A DNA stretch of 64,000 nucleotides from assembly GCF_000802245.2 (NCBI RefSeq), contig NZ_CP021080.1, positions 434,001-498,000 on the forward strand, read 5' to 3'. Within the stretch, counting starts at the first letter, position 1. Every line of letters begins with the position of its first letter. The stretch comes from Streptomyces pluripotens (GTDB lineage Bacteria; Actinomycetota; Actinomycetes; Streptomycetales; Streptomycetaceae). A model generated the notes under the pieces. The model was given only the letters and a program-made list of their open reading frames with translations, was not told the DNA's origin and ran no database searches. The position numbers were made by a program, and so were the translations under genes. This document shows positions 34,581-42,383 of the stretch, one piece after another.

Positions 34581-35279
34581 TCAGGGGAGGGTGGTGGAGG
34601 CGGTGGTTCCGGTGCCTGCGGTGCCGGAATCGGGAGCGGCGGCGGTACCGGTAGTCGGAACGGTGTCGACACCGGCAGCCGTACCGGTACCGGTACCGGC
34701 GGTGGAACCGGCACCCGACGTAGTGCCCGTACCAGCGCTGGTGCCGGAGCCGGTGCCGCTCCCGGCGCCGGCGCCGGCGGTGGAACCGGTACCGGAAACA
34801 GACCCGCTACCGGCACTGGCACCGGTCCCGGTGCCAGTGCCAGTGCCGGTGCCCGTCCCGGCAGCCGACCCCGTACCGGCAGTCGACCCGGTCCCAACAC
34901 TGGGCTCCGTACCGAGAGTCGATCCGGATCCGGTACCCAACCCGGTGCCGGTGGTCGGCCCGGTGCCGGCTTCGGTCGGAGCCGCGCCGACGGAGGGGCT
35001 CGCGGTGGACGGCGCTTGGACAACGTGCTTGGCCGTGCCGGGAGGTGAAGGCGGTGGGGCGTTCACGTACTGGCTGGGCGGCGTCGTGTCAGCGGTGCCC
35101 GGAACGGCGAACACCGGCGCCCGCGACTGGGTTCCCAGCAGGTTGGCGACCATGGCCAAAAAACAACCGATGCATACGACGCCGAGCACCCAGCCGGCGC
35201 CTCGCAGGCGGCGGCCACGCCGGCCCGTCTGGTCAACAAAGACAGGGGATGGTTCAGGTTCGATGATGGGGACGTTCAC
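34581..35279 (-). CDS. Membrane-anchored Thr/Gly/Ser-rich low-complexity protein
   Basis: 232 aa. A short cytoplasmic N-terminus and a single transmembrane helix ([20 protein letters not shown], about 24-44) precede a Pro-rich stretch. About 130 residues of almost pure Gly/Thr/Ser/Ala follow, in GTGT, GTGS and GSTAGTGS patterns. There is no LPXTG sorting signal. The architecture suggests an extracellular stalk or a glycosylated, polymer-interacting region. It is the first gene of the operon with the polysaccharide synthase and acyltransferase (the synthase ATG follows 27 bp after its stop). The GTG at 35279 is the only sensible start. No homologous domain is recognisable. Confidence 0.7.
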   Translation of the reverse strand: MNVPIIEPEPSPVFVDQTGRRGRRLRGAGWVLGVVCIGCFLAMVANLLGTQSRAPVFAVPGTADTTPPSQYVNAPPPSPPGTAKHVVQAPSTASPSVGAAPTEAGTGPTTGTGLGTGSGSTLGTEPSVGTGSTAGTGSAAGTGTGTGTGTGTGASAGSGSVSGTGSTAGAGAGSGTGSGTSAGTGTTSGAGSTAGTGTGTAAGVDTVPTTGTAAAPDSGTAGTGTTASTTLP

Positions 35280-35493
35280 CGAGGACCTCGGCTTTCAGTG
35301 GTTCGCGTCGCCGCAGACTCCAGGGCGCGATGAAACTACTGGAACGAACTGTGCGAGCCGGACCGAATGTGCGATTTGCCAGACTCCGTCCACCATCCGT
35401 GACAATATCGAGACGATAATATGGAAATGGCGTGGAGGCCTCGTACAATCCCGGTCCCTGACCTCGTCCACCTGCCGATCGGATGCTCCGCGC
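35280..35493. promoter_or_regulatory. AT-rich divergent promoter island of the polysaccharide locus
   Basis: 214 bp between the divergent synthase operon and the GH26-like gene, clearly less GC-rich than its surroundings (AATATCGAGACGATAATATGG near 35404). It contains the inverted repeat TATCG-AGA-CGATA (35406-35418), with near-symmetry extending outward, a candidate operator. The AT-rich hexamers on both sides could be -10 elements for either direction, but I cannot place a confident promoter. Confidence 0.4.
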
Positions 35494-36519
35494 ATGGCCA
35501 GAACTCTCCGCCCCGGCTACCTGGTGACCGCCGTGATAGTCGCGGTCGTCACCCTTTTCGCGGCTTATGCGTGCAGCGCGAAGGGGGCGGCCGGAGAAGC
35601 CGGCACCCCCAGCGCCACCGGAAGCGCGCCCGCCGCCTCGGCCGCGCGTTTCGACGTCTCCTCGATGCTCCACCCGTCCGGCAGGATGCTGGGAGTCGTC
35701 GACAACAAGACGCCCTGGCAGTACGGCATCGTGAAGACCTTCACGCGGCAGGCGGGGCGCGCACCCGACATACGTGAGTACTACACGACTTGGGGGGACG
35801 ACTTCGACCCGGAGGGCAACGCCTCACTCTGGAAGCGCGGCCAACTCCCGATGCTCGAACTGGTGCCGACCACCACCTCCCTGGCGGACATAGCCGAGGG
35901 TTCCCAGGACGCCTACATCCACCGGCTCGCCGCCCAGATCGCCACCTACCACGGCCCGCTGGCCCTCTCCTTCGCCGGTGAGATGAACGGCTCGTGGAAC
36001 TCCTGGGGACCCGGCCACGCCACGCCAGCCGACTTCGTCGCGGCCTGGCGGCACCTCCACGACGCCTTCCACAACCTCGGCATCACCAACGTGATCTGGG
36101 TGTGGAGCCCCCACGTCATCGACACGGGCAGCCCGGCCAAGCTGCACCCTTACTTCCCCGGGAACGACTACGTCGACTGGGTCGGCGTCATCGGCTACTA
36201 CGGACCGATCGACGGCGTCGCCTTCTCCAGCCTCTTCACCCCCACTCTGCGGTCGATCGCAGACTTCTGCGGCAAACCGGTGCTGATCACCGAGACCGGG
36301 GTGGCGCAGGGCATCCGTAAGCAGGCACAGATCCGCGACCTGTTCAAGGGCGCCGCCAAGGCGGGCGTCATCGGGCTGGTCTGGTACGACCAGCGCAAGA
36401 CCTGGCCGGGTGGCGTACAGCTGATGGACTGGCGCATCGACACCTCGGTGGGCGCCCAGGCCGCCTTCCGGGTGGAGTCGGCGCGGGCCGGCTTCGGCCA
36501 CCCGTTCACCGGCAAGTAG
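35494..36519 (+). CDS. GH26-like secreted glycoside hydrolase (lipoprotein)
   Basis: 341 aa. A signal peptide with a Cys at 27 (FAAYACSAKG) suggests lipoprotein export, although the lipobox is imperfect. The (beta/alpha)8 domain (about 50-335) has a clan GH-A layout: acid/base Glu163 in SFAGEMNGSWNSWG and nucleophile Glu267 in VLITETGV. This pattern fits GH26 beta-mannanase or beta-1,3-xylanase relatives; exact specificity is not readable. ATG 35494 is chosen because the signal peptide starts there. Its position opposite a polysaccharide synthase operon suggests trimming or release of the polymer made there, as hydrolases do in other exopolysaccharide loci. Confidence 0.8.
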   Translation: MARTLRPGYLVTAVIVAVVTLFAAYACSAKGAAGEAGTPSATGSAPAASAARFDVSSMLHPSGRMLGVVDNKTPWQYGIVKTFTRQAGRAPDIREYYTTWGDDFDPEGNASLWKRGQLPMLELVPTTTSLADIAEGSQDAYIHRLAAQIATYHGPLALSFAGEMNGSWNSWGPGHATPADFVAAWRHLHDAFHNLGITNVIWVWSPHVIDTGSPAKLHPYFPGNDYVDWVGVIGYYGPIDGVAFSSLFTPTLRSIADFCGKPVLITETGVAQGIRKQAQIRDLFKGAAKAGVIGLVWYDQRKTWPGGVQLMDWRIDTSVGAQAAFRVESARAGFGHPFTGK

Positions 36520-36586
36520 GCCGCGCACGAACGCCTGCCGGCAGCACGCACAGCACAACGGACACCGAGCGGAGTGGAAGTACCGG

Positions 36587-38068
36587 ATGACGAAACGACC
36601 GTCGCCAGAGGAGGACACCTCTCGGCAGGACGCCGGCTGGGCCTTCCGCCCCCGCACGCCGGTCGGTGCACAGCCGGGCCGTGAATCACGGCCCGAGACA
36701 CCCGCTGCTACCACCGTGCCCATCGAACAGGTCGCTCCCGCTTCCTGGTCCACCCTCGATTCCGGAACGACGCCCGCACCCCTTGGCGCACCGGCCCCCG
36801 TCCCCACGGCGGGCACCGCGCCGCCGCCCGGACCCGACACGGCACAGCTGCGGCCGAAGCGCTGGTGGAACAAACGCGGGATGCGGATCGTCCTCGCCCT
36901 CGCCGTCCTCGCGACCGCGGGCGGTGCGGCCCTGGTACTGGTGCAGGAAGACGCCGTTCCCGTCGCGTCCAGGCAACTGACGCAGGCGTGGAAGGTGCCC
37001 GCGCCCGCCTCGGACGACGAGTTGGTCGGAAGCTGGCGCACCGACACACTGCTCATCCGGGCCTCCACCCGCGGCGGCGTCAGCGCCTACCGTTTGTCCG
37101 ACGGCCGGCGGATGTGGCAGACCACCCCGCCGGCCAAGGGCAGCGTGCCCTGCGCGATGTCGCCTGCGCCCGCCGCGCAGGGCATCGGCACGGTCGGCTT
37201 CGGCCAGGACGGCAACTCCTGCACCTCGCTGGCCGGTATCGACACGGCCACCGGGAAGATCAAGTGGAGCGTGCCCCTGATCGGCACCAAACATCCCACC
37301 GCAGTGGCCGCCCAGACGTACGTCCAGGGGAACGTAGCCACCGTCGTCAGCGAGAACTTCCTGGGCGGGCTGGACGTCCGCACCGGTCGCCGCGTCTGGG
37401 GCTTCAAGGCCCGTGGCTCCTACTGCAACGCCTACGACTGGGGCGGCGAGGGAACCGTGCTGGTTGACGACTACTGTGTCGACCAGAAGAAGAAGTTCAC
37501 CTTCACCGCGTACGACGGCACGACCGGGAAGGTGCTCTGGAGCGAGGCGCAGCGCACGCACACCGAGGTGACCCACGTCTTGTCGGGCTCGCCGCTGATT
37601 GCGGCCGTGCACACCCCGGTGGAGGACAGCGTGCGGGTCTTCGCGTCCTCCGGTCACAGCCACAAGCTCGCCGTGGGCAACACCGAGGTGGCACCAGGCA
37701 ACGACTCCGCCGCGGACCACTCCGCACGGCTTGTCGGCAACGTCCTCGTCACGCCGGCACAGAGTTCCACCGGCAGCGAGGTCGACGGTTACGACGTCAC
37801 CACCGGCGCCAAGCTGTGGAGCTGTCCCTCCGCAGCACTCGCCACGGACGCGGACGGGACCGACCGGGTGTACGTCGTCACCACCTCCGGCACGCCGCAA
37901 CTCCTCCGGCTCGACCCGCACACCGGCCACGCCACCCCGATCGCGCGCCTGCCCGTCGGCAGCGGCCACAGCGGCTTCACCACGGGCACGGTGTATGTGA
38001 CTCGGGACGGAGGTGTGCTGGAGCTCGACGCCCAGGGCAAGGCCGGCGGAGTGCGCTACTACCGGTGA
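36587..38068 (+). CDS. Membrane-anchored PQQ-like beta-propeller protein
   Basis: 493 aa. A disordered Pro/Thr/Ala-rich cytoplasmic segment (1-95) and one transmembrane helix (about 100-119) precede an extracellular beta-propeller of WD/PQQ-like repeats. Blade signatures include VSAYRLSDGRRMWQT, LAGIDTATGKIKWSV, LGGLDVRTGRRVWGF, FTAYDGTTGKVLWSE and VDGYDVTTGAKLWSC. No catalytic residues are evident, so the role is probably binding or scaffolding, as with BamB-like repeats. The ATG at 36587 is preceded by GGAGTGGAAG. It lies 67 bp after the GH26-like gene and is probably co-transcribed with it. Confidence 0.82.
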   Translation: MTKRPSPEEDTSRQDAGWAFRPRTPVGAQPGRESRPETPAATTVPIEQVAPASWSTLDSGTTPAPLGAPAPVPTAGTAPPPGPDTAQLRPKRWWNKRGMRIVLALAVLATAGGAALVLVQEDAVPVASRQLTQAWKVPAPASDDELVGSWRTDTLLIRASTRGGVSAYRLSDGRRMWQTTPPAKGSVPCAMSPAPAAQGIGTVGFGQDGNSCTSLAGIDTATGKIKWSVPLIGTKHPTAVAAQTYVQGNVATVVSENFLGGLDVRTGRRVWGFKARGSYCNAYDWGGEGTVLVDDYCVDQKKKFTFTAYDGTTGKVLWSEAQRTHTEVTHVLSGSPLIAAVHTPVEDSVRVFASSGHSHKLAVGNTEVAPGNDSAADHSARLVGNVLVTPAQSSTGSEVDGYDVTTGAKLWSCPSAALATDADGTDRVYVVTTSGTPQLLRLDPHTGHATPIARLPVGSGHSGFTTGTVYVTRDGGVLELDAQGKAGGVRYYR

Positions 38069-38073
38069 ACCCC

Positions 38074-38121
38074 GGTGACCGGGTGACCGGGTGACCGGGT
38101 GACCGGGTGACCGGGTGACCG
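38074..38121. repeat. 8-bp tandem repeat GGTGACCG x6
   Basis: Six perfect tandem copies of GGTGACCG start 5 bp after the beta-propeller stop codon, with a degenerate seventh copy before the terminator hairpin. Each unit carries a TGA, and eight is not a multiple of three, so all reading frames are closed. Copy number is likely variable between strains. Confidence 0.92.
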
Positions 38122-38127
38122 GGTGAA

Positions 38128-38155
38128 CACGGGCCCAGTGGCCAGTGGGCCCGTG
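38128..38155. terminator. Hairpin terminator after the beta-propeller gene
   Basis: Perfect 10-bp stem CACGGGCCCA / TGGGCCCGTG with an 8-nt loop, directly after the 8-bp repeat array and 60 bp after the stop codon. Confidence 0.75.
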
Positions 38156-39157
38156 CCAACCGGAGCAACGCGCCCTGGACCGGCGGCGCCTGAGCCGGTG
38201 GTGTCCACGGTGCGACCGACGCCTGCCGGGACCCGGTGCCACCAGGCGGCAGCAGTCGTCCCGGTGCAGCCCAGCCGATCGTCGCCGGCCAGCCCCGCTC
38301 CCCGACCGGGACCCCTTCGGCAGGGAGCTGGCCAGGGCTGTGGACTGCTACCGAGGGACCGAACGCGCGGGGAGCCGCTGCACACCTACACGCATTCCGA
38401 ACGAGAGTTCCTGAACCTGTCAGCCTGACTGCCGCGCCTCAGTGCACAACTGGTGGCGCATCAGGGACCGTTCGCACGCCGGGGCGAAGTTCGCCTGCTG
38501 TGGCACCGGAAGATGCGTTCTGTCCCCGTAGTTCCGCTCGGACCGACAAGTCGTCAGAGTCGGTTCCAGCACTTCCCGACGGATATCGGACACCTCCTCC
38601 CGGACGTTCCCCGTCGGCGAGGCAGGTTTCTGCAGTGCCGTGCCCATGGCCCCGCCACAGGGGGCAAACAGCCGCGACCCGGGGGGCGTCGGGACCGGTG
38701 AGCGGCTAAGGGCCCGGACCGGACCCGACTCCCGGCGGACGGCGCCGGGCATCATCCGATACAGGTGTTCGGCACGACGGAACGAGCGGTGTACCCAGAC
38801 GACGTTTTCGGGCGTCCCGCCGCAAATTCGGTGGGGACACTCAACTCGTGCGCTGCGGACGGTTTCCGAAATGAGCAGAAGATCTCCACGCCCGAAATGC
38901 CCATCGTGTCCGACAGTGAATAAGCAGCCCCACACCATTGACAATCCGTCTATTTAGCAAATTGCTGTGTGGCCGCAGGGTGCGCTGTTACCGTCGCAGG
39001 ACATCAGCCCCGGCACATACGGGCGTGGAGCCTCCATGCCGGGCGACGGGGATGCCCCTCCGCCCCATTGACCAGGGTCGGCACCCCGGTGACCGCCGCA
39101 TGCCCGGCGCAGTCGTGGGTCACCCCACCGGAGGGAAGCACAGTAAGGAGCAAGTCA
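38156..39157. other. 1-kb intergenic region with a possible promoter, no gene seen
   Basis: No reading frame here has Streptomyces coding character. Frames on both strands are Arg/Pro/Ser-rich and lack the third-position G/C pattern. A locally AT-rich patch at 38930-38970 contains TTGACA at 38938-38943, a possible -35 element for the next gene, although no matching -10 is obvious. AGTAAGGAG at 39142-39150 is a strong ribosome-binding site for the GTG at 39158. Confidence 0.45.
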
Positions 39158-40783
39158 GTGCCCCGGAACAAATCGGCTCGATCACCCCGCACATGGCAGC
39201 CAGAGCACGCCCGCCGCTGGAAGCGGTCAAAACTGTCGTTCGCCCTGGTCGGCGGACCGGTCATCCTCGCTGTCGTCGCCGGATCGGTGTTCGCGGCCAG
39301 CAATCGCCATCACCACCACCACGGGAGTTACGCGGCCTCCGCCCAGCCGGCTCCGGGCGGCAAGCCCGATCCGAACTGCACACTGGTGGTTCCCCGGCAC
39401 CCCCTCACGGCCCGCGGTCTGGCCACTCCGTACAAACTCGTGGCAACCGACCCGACGAAGGGGCCGTGCCACGAGGCCAATCCTGAACAATCCGCTTTCG
39501 TGGAAGCCGCCATCCTGACCAGAAAAGGCAAGCTGACCATTTATAACCCGCTGGTGACCGACAAACGTAAGAGACCAGCCGCGCGTCCCGTCCGACCTTC
39601 AGTACCGAGGGGCTCAACCGTCGGGATATGGTTCGGCTTCAACAGCGCCAATCTGACGTTGCGTGCGAGCGGCCACAGGAGCCTGCGCCAGGGCAAATGC
39701 GTCAACGGCGTACCAGGTTCCGTCTTCGGTCAGTTCGCCTACTGCAATGCGCCGGCCTTCTTCCGGGCTGCCAAGGTCCAGGTGGCCAAGGGGCATCTCA
39801 AGATCCCGAAACTCGGGACGGCGAAGGACGGATTGCCCTGCCCGACCACCCGGGACTTCTCGGTCGTGGACCAGGACGGAAGCGACAATGTGGTGACCCA
39901 CTACCTGGCCAACGCCCGCGGCCGGATCGCCCAGAACAACGCCGCGGGCAGGAGAGCGATGAGAAGGGCCGCACGGCTGGCCAACCGCGGCGACCGCCAC
40001 CACCGGCACGACGGCAGGAAGAGGTCCGCGACCACCGCCACCCCCAAGGATCTGGCCAACGGCAGCGACAACCTGCTGCTGACCCAGTTCATGGACCCGG
40101 CCCTGGGCTGCACACCGTTCACCGCGCCCAACCAGTCCAGCGACGGCCACGCCACGTCCGCCCTGGCACTGGACGAACTGTCCGCTGCGCTCCGCCAGAA
40201 GAGCCCGATCGCGTTGATCCCGCAGAACGACCCGATGACCCGTGTCGACGGCCGCTCCAGCGTCGCGAAGACCAATGCCTACCGCGCCGGAGTCGGCATG
40301 CCAGCGGTCCGCGCCGGCCACGACGGAGACGGTACGGCCTTCTGCACGACCCTCTTCCGCGACCCGGCCGGGCTCCAGCGCGTCTTCAAGGACAAGGCAC
40401 TCTTCGAGAAGGCACCGTCACCGGACCCGGGCACGGCCCCGAACCTGTTCGCGTTCCTCGCGGCACGGGCCAACCAGACCTTCACGAACCTGGGCTGCGA
40501 CCAACTCCTCGGCGCGTCCAACCCCGTCACGCTCACCACGAATCCCCAGGGCCTCGTCACCGATGCGGTACTGACGCCGTTGGGCTCCCGACCTGCCACG
40601 ACCGGCACGTCCGCTTCGGCATCGCCGAACACCCCGTCGGCCACCGCTGATACCGGTTCGGCCGCCTCGGCCCCCACCACGACAGGGAGTCCGGCCGCCT
40701 CTGCCGACACGGCTGCGGACCCCTCGGTCTCACCGGGGCAGACGGCGGATCCGTCCATGAGCACTCACCCCTACAGCGACTGA
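39158..40783 (+). CDS. Membrane-anchored or secreted protein of unknown function
   Basis: 541 aa. A basic N-terminus and one hydrophobic segment (KLSFALVGGPVILAVVAGSV, about 29-48) serve as signal anchor. A His-rich patch (NRHHHHHG), a globular extracellular domain (about 75-455) with seven or more cysteines, and a Ser/Thr/Ala-rich tail follow. In the globular part the stretches CTLVVPRHPLTARGLATPY, GSDNLLLTQFMDPALGC and DDPMTR-like QNDPMTRVDGRSS look conserved in character, but I do not recognise the family. The GTG at 39158 is fixed by AAGGAG 7-8 nt upstream. Monocistronic, between a 1-kb gap and a strong hairpin. Enzymatic or structural function cannot be assigned. Confidence 0.75.
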   Translation: MPRNKSARSPRTWQPEHARRWKRSKLSFALVGGPVILAVVAGSVFAASNRHHHHHGSYAASAQPAPGGKPDPNCTLVVPRHPLTARGLATPYKLVATDPTKGPCHEANPEQSAFVEAAILTRKGKLTIYNPLVTDKRKRPAARPVRPSVPRGSTVGIWFGFNSANLTLRASGHRSLRQGKCVNGVPGSVFGQFAYCNAPAFFRAAKVQVAKGHLKIPKLGTAKDGLPCPTTRDFSVVDQDGSDNVVTHYLANARGRIAQNNAAGRRAMRRAARLANRGDRHHRHDGRKRSATTATPKDLANGSDNLLLTQFMDPALGCTPFTAPNQSSDGHATSALALDELSAALRQKSPIALIPQNDPMTRVDGRSSVAKTNAYRAGVGMPAVRAGHDGDGTAFCTTLFRDPAGLQRVFKDKALFEKAPSPDPGTAPNLFAFLAARANQTFTNLGCDQLLGASNPVTLTTNPQGLVTDAVLTPLGSRPATTGTSASASPNTPSATADTGSAASAPTTTGSPAASADTAADPSVSPGQTADPSMSTHPYSD

Positions 40784-40794
40784 CGGCCACCCGC

Positions 40795-40822
40795 CCGGGG
40801 CCGCCTCGGCGGGCGGCCCCGG
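40795..40822. terminator. Hairpin terminator
   Basis: Perfect 11-bp stem CCGGGGCCGCC / GGCGGCCCCGG with 6-nt loop TCGGCG, 12 bp after the stop of the preceding gene and before the convergent PucR gene; a bidirectional terminator is likely. Confidence 0.8.
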
Positions 40823-40879
40823 TGCGCACACCGCGCCCGGGGCCGCCGCGGACCGCGCCGGGGCGGCAGCGCACAACGG

Positions 40880-42184
40880 CTAACGGGTCGTCCATTCGCG
40901 CAGCAGGAGCGCGCAGAGCGCCACCGCGGCAGAGCGGGGCACGGCCAGATCCAGGCCGGTCAGTTGGGTGACCCGGGCGATCCGGTTGTCCACCGTGTTG
41001 GGGTGCAGGCCCAACAGGTGGGCGGTACTGCGCCGGTCCAGGTTGCAGTCCAGGTAGGTCCGCAGTGTCTCCACCAGCTCCGGCCGACGGGCGAGCGGGT
41101 CGAGAACGGCGGCGATCAGCGGGCCGGCCTCGCTGTCGTGGGCCAGGTGGAACTCGAACAGGACGTCCTCGATCCGGTGCAGTCCTGGCGGCAGCCCGCT
41201 GGCCGCGGCCACGCGAACGATCTCGGCCGCGGTCCGGGCCGCGTCCGGAACGTCTCCGGCAGCGGCCACGGACACGATCGCGGCACGGACTTCGCCGGCC
41301 CAGGCGCGGCGCAACCGGTCGGCCAGTCCGGCGGGCACCTCCGGCGGGCCGCCGGCCCCTCGCCCGGGCACCACGGCGTATCCGCCGCCGTCCTCGAACA
41401 GCGTGAGCACCCTGGTGCCGAAGCCGCGGTCCAGCGTGGTCTGCAGCCGGCCTTCGCGGCGGCGCTCGGCCACGGTGGAACCCACGGTGCCGGCCGTGGG
41501 CGCCGACTGCGGGCCGCGTAAGCAGAGCACCAGCCCGCCGCCGTCGAGCCCCAGGCCACGCACGGAGGCCGCATTCGGCGGCAACGAGCCGTCGAGGAGT
41601 CCGCGGACGACCGACCGGAGCTCCTCACGCCGTTCCTCGTCCAGGAACGCCTGTTGCTGGAGGTAGGCCTCCGTCACCGCACCCACCACCCCTTCCTGGA
41701 CGCGCAACAGCAGTCCGGACAACTCGGCGAGAGCGGCCTCCTCCCCCGGGCCGGCAACCTCGTGCAGCATCTCCCAGAGCACATACGCCCCGAGCACGTG
41801 ACTGCGCAGCAGTACGGGCAGCGGCATGCCCTCCTCGGCACGCTGGGCCGCGCGCTCACGGAACAACGCATAGGCGTCGTCGGTCCCATACGGATCCCCT
41901 TCGGCCTCGTGCGGGTCCCGGGAGGCGTCGTACGGCGTCTGGACGCGCTGGACGAACTGGCGCAGGCCGTGCCGCGCGGTGGCGGCGATCTCCAGGTCCT
42001 TCACGTCGACGGGGAGATCGGGGTAGCCCGGGATGCGGGCGAAGGAGTCGTGCGACATCCGCCGGGCCGTTTCGTTGACCAACGGCTCGCAGCGCGCCGC
42101 GAGAGCACGGGCCGCGTCGCTGATGCCGCGTGGCCCGGACGCATACGGGTCCGTCGGTGCGTCGTGCGGTGGGTCATCCGTCAT
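40880..42184 (-). CDS. PucR/CdaR-type helix-turn-helix regulator
   Basis: 434 aa. A long N-terminal sensory region (about 1-200, helical, with LLRSHVLGAYVLWEMLHEVA) and a GGDEF-like middle (about 205-320) precede a C-terminal PucR-type HTH: TLRTYLDCNLDRRSTAHLLG and LHPNTVDNRIARVTQLTGLD. PucR regulators control catabolic operons in response to metabolites. It is divergent from the MBL hydrolase/MFS pair with a palindromic site in the 199-bp gap, so local control of that pair is the natural inference. The effector is unknown. Confidence 0.85.
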   Translation of the reverse strand: MTDDPPHDAPTDPYASGPRGISDAARALAARCEPLVNETARRMSHDSFARIPGYPDLPVDVKDLEIAATARHGLRQFVQRVQTPYDASRDPHEAEGDPYGTDDAYALFRERAAQRAEEGMPLPVLLRSHVLGAYVLWEMLHEVAGPGEEAALAELSGLLLRVQEGVVGAVTEAYLQQQAFLDEERREELRSVVRGLLDGSLPPNAASVRGLGLDGGGLVLCLRGPQSAPTAGTVGSTVAERRREGRLQTTLDRGFGTRVLTLFEDGGGYAVVPGRGAGGPPEVPAGLADRLRRAWAGEVRAAIVSVAAAGDVPDAARTAAEIVRVAAASGLPPGLHRIEDVLFEFHLAHDSEAGPLIAAVLDPLARRPELVETLRTYLDCNLDRRSTAHLLGLHPNTVDNRIARVTQLTGLDLAVPRSAAVALCALLLREWTTR

Positions 42185-42223
42185 CGCGGTCCTCCAGCGC
42201 GTGGCACCGGCCTCGGGATGGCA

Positions 42224-42237
42224 TGTGACGGATCACA
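42224..42237. promoter_or_regulatory. TGTGA-N4-TCACA inverted repeat in the PucR/MBL divergent region
   Basis: TGTGACGGATCACA has perfect 5-bp half sites with a 4-bp spacer, roughly 40 bp upstream of the PucR start and 147 bp upstream of the MBL gene. The halves match CRP-type half sites, but CRP has a 6-bp spacer, so an unrelated regulator (possibly the PucR protein itself) is equally plausible. Confidence 0.45.
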
Positions 42238-42383
42238 GTATCCCGCCGGGTTCACGGTGACACGAGGTGCTGTCCAAGGCTCCGCGAGCGTCGCAGGATC
42301 AGCTGCGGGACGAGACGTGCCGAGGACCGCGGCCCCCTCGCGAAGTCCGCGGCGGCAACGAGCGACTCAGGGAGCCACACGCC

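Noticed and set aside
34581..35279. Plus-strand frame rich in Pro/Val opposite the Gly/Thr-rich protein as a real gene
   Set aside because: Both strands are low complexity, but only the minus-strand frame has a membrane anchor and operon context; the plus frame merely runs on into the GH26-like gene.
38074..38121. CRISPR or other spaced repeat array
   Set aside because: The units are contiguous octamers without spacers, and no cas genes are present.
38420..38944. 174-aa minus-strand reading frame in the 1-kb gap
   Set aside because: No G/C bias at third positions, no RBS, no domain; judged non-coding.
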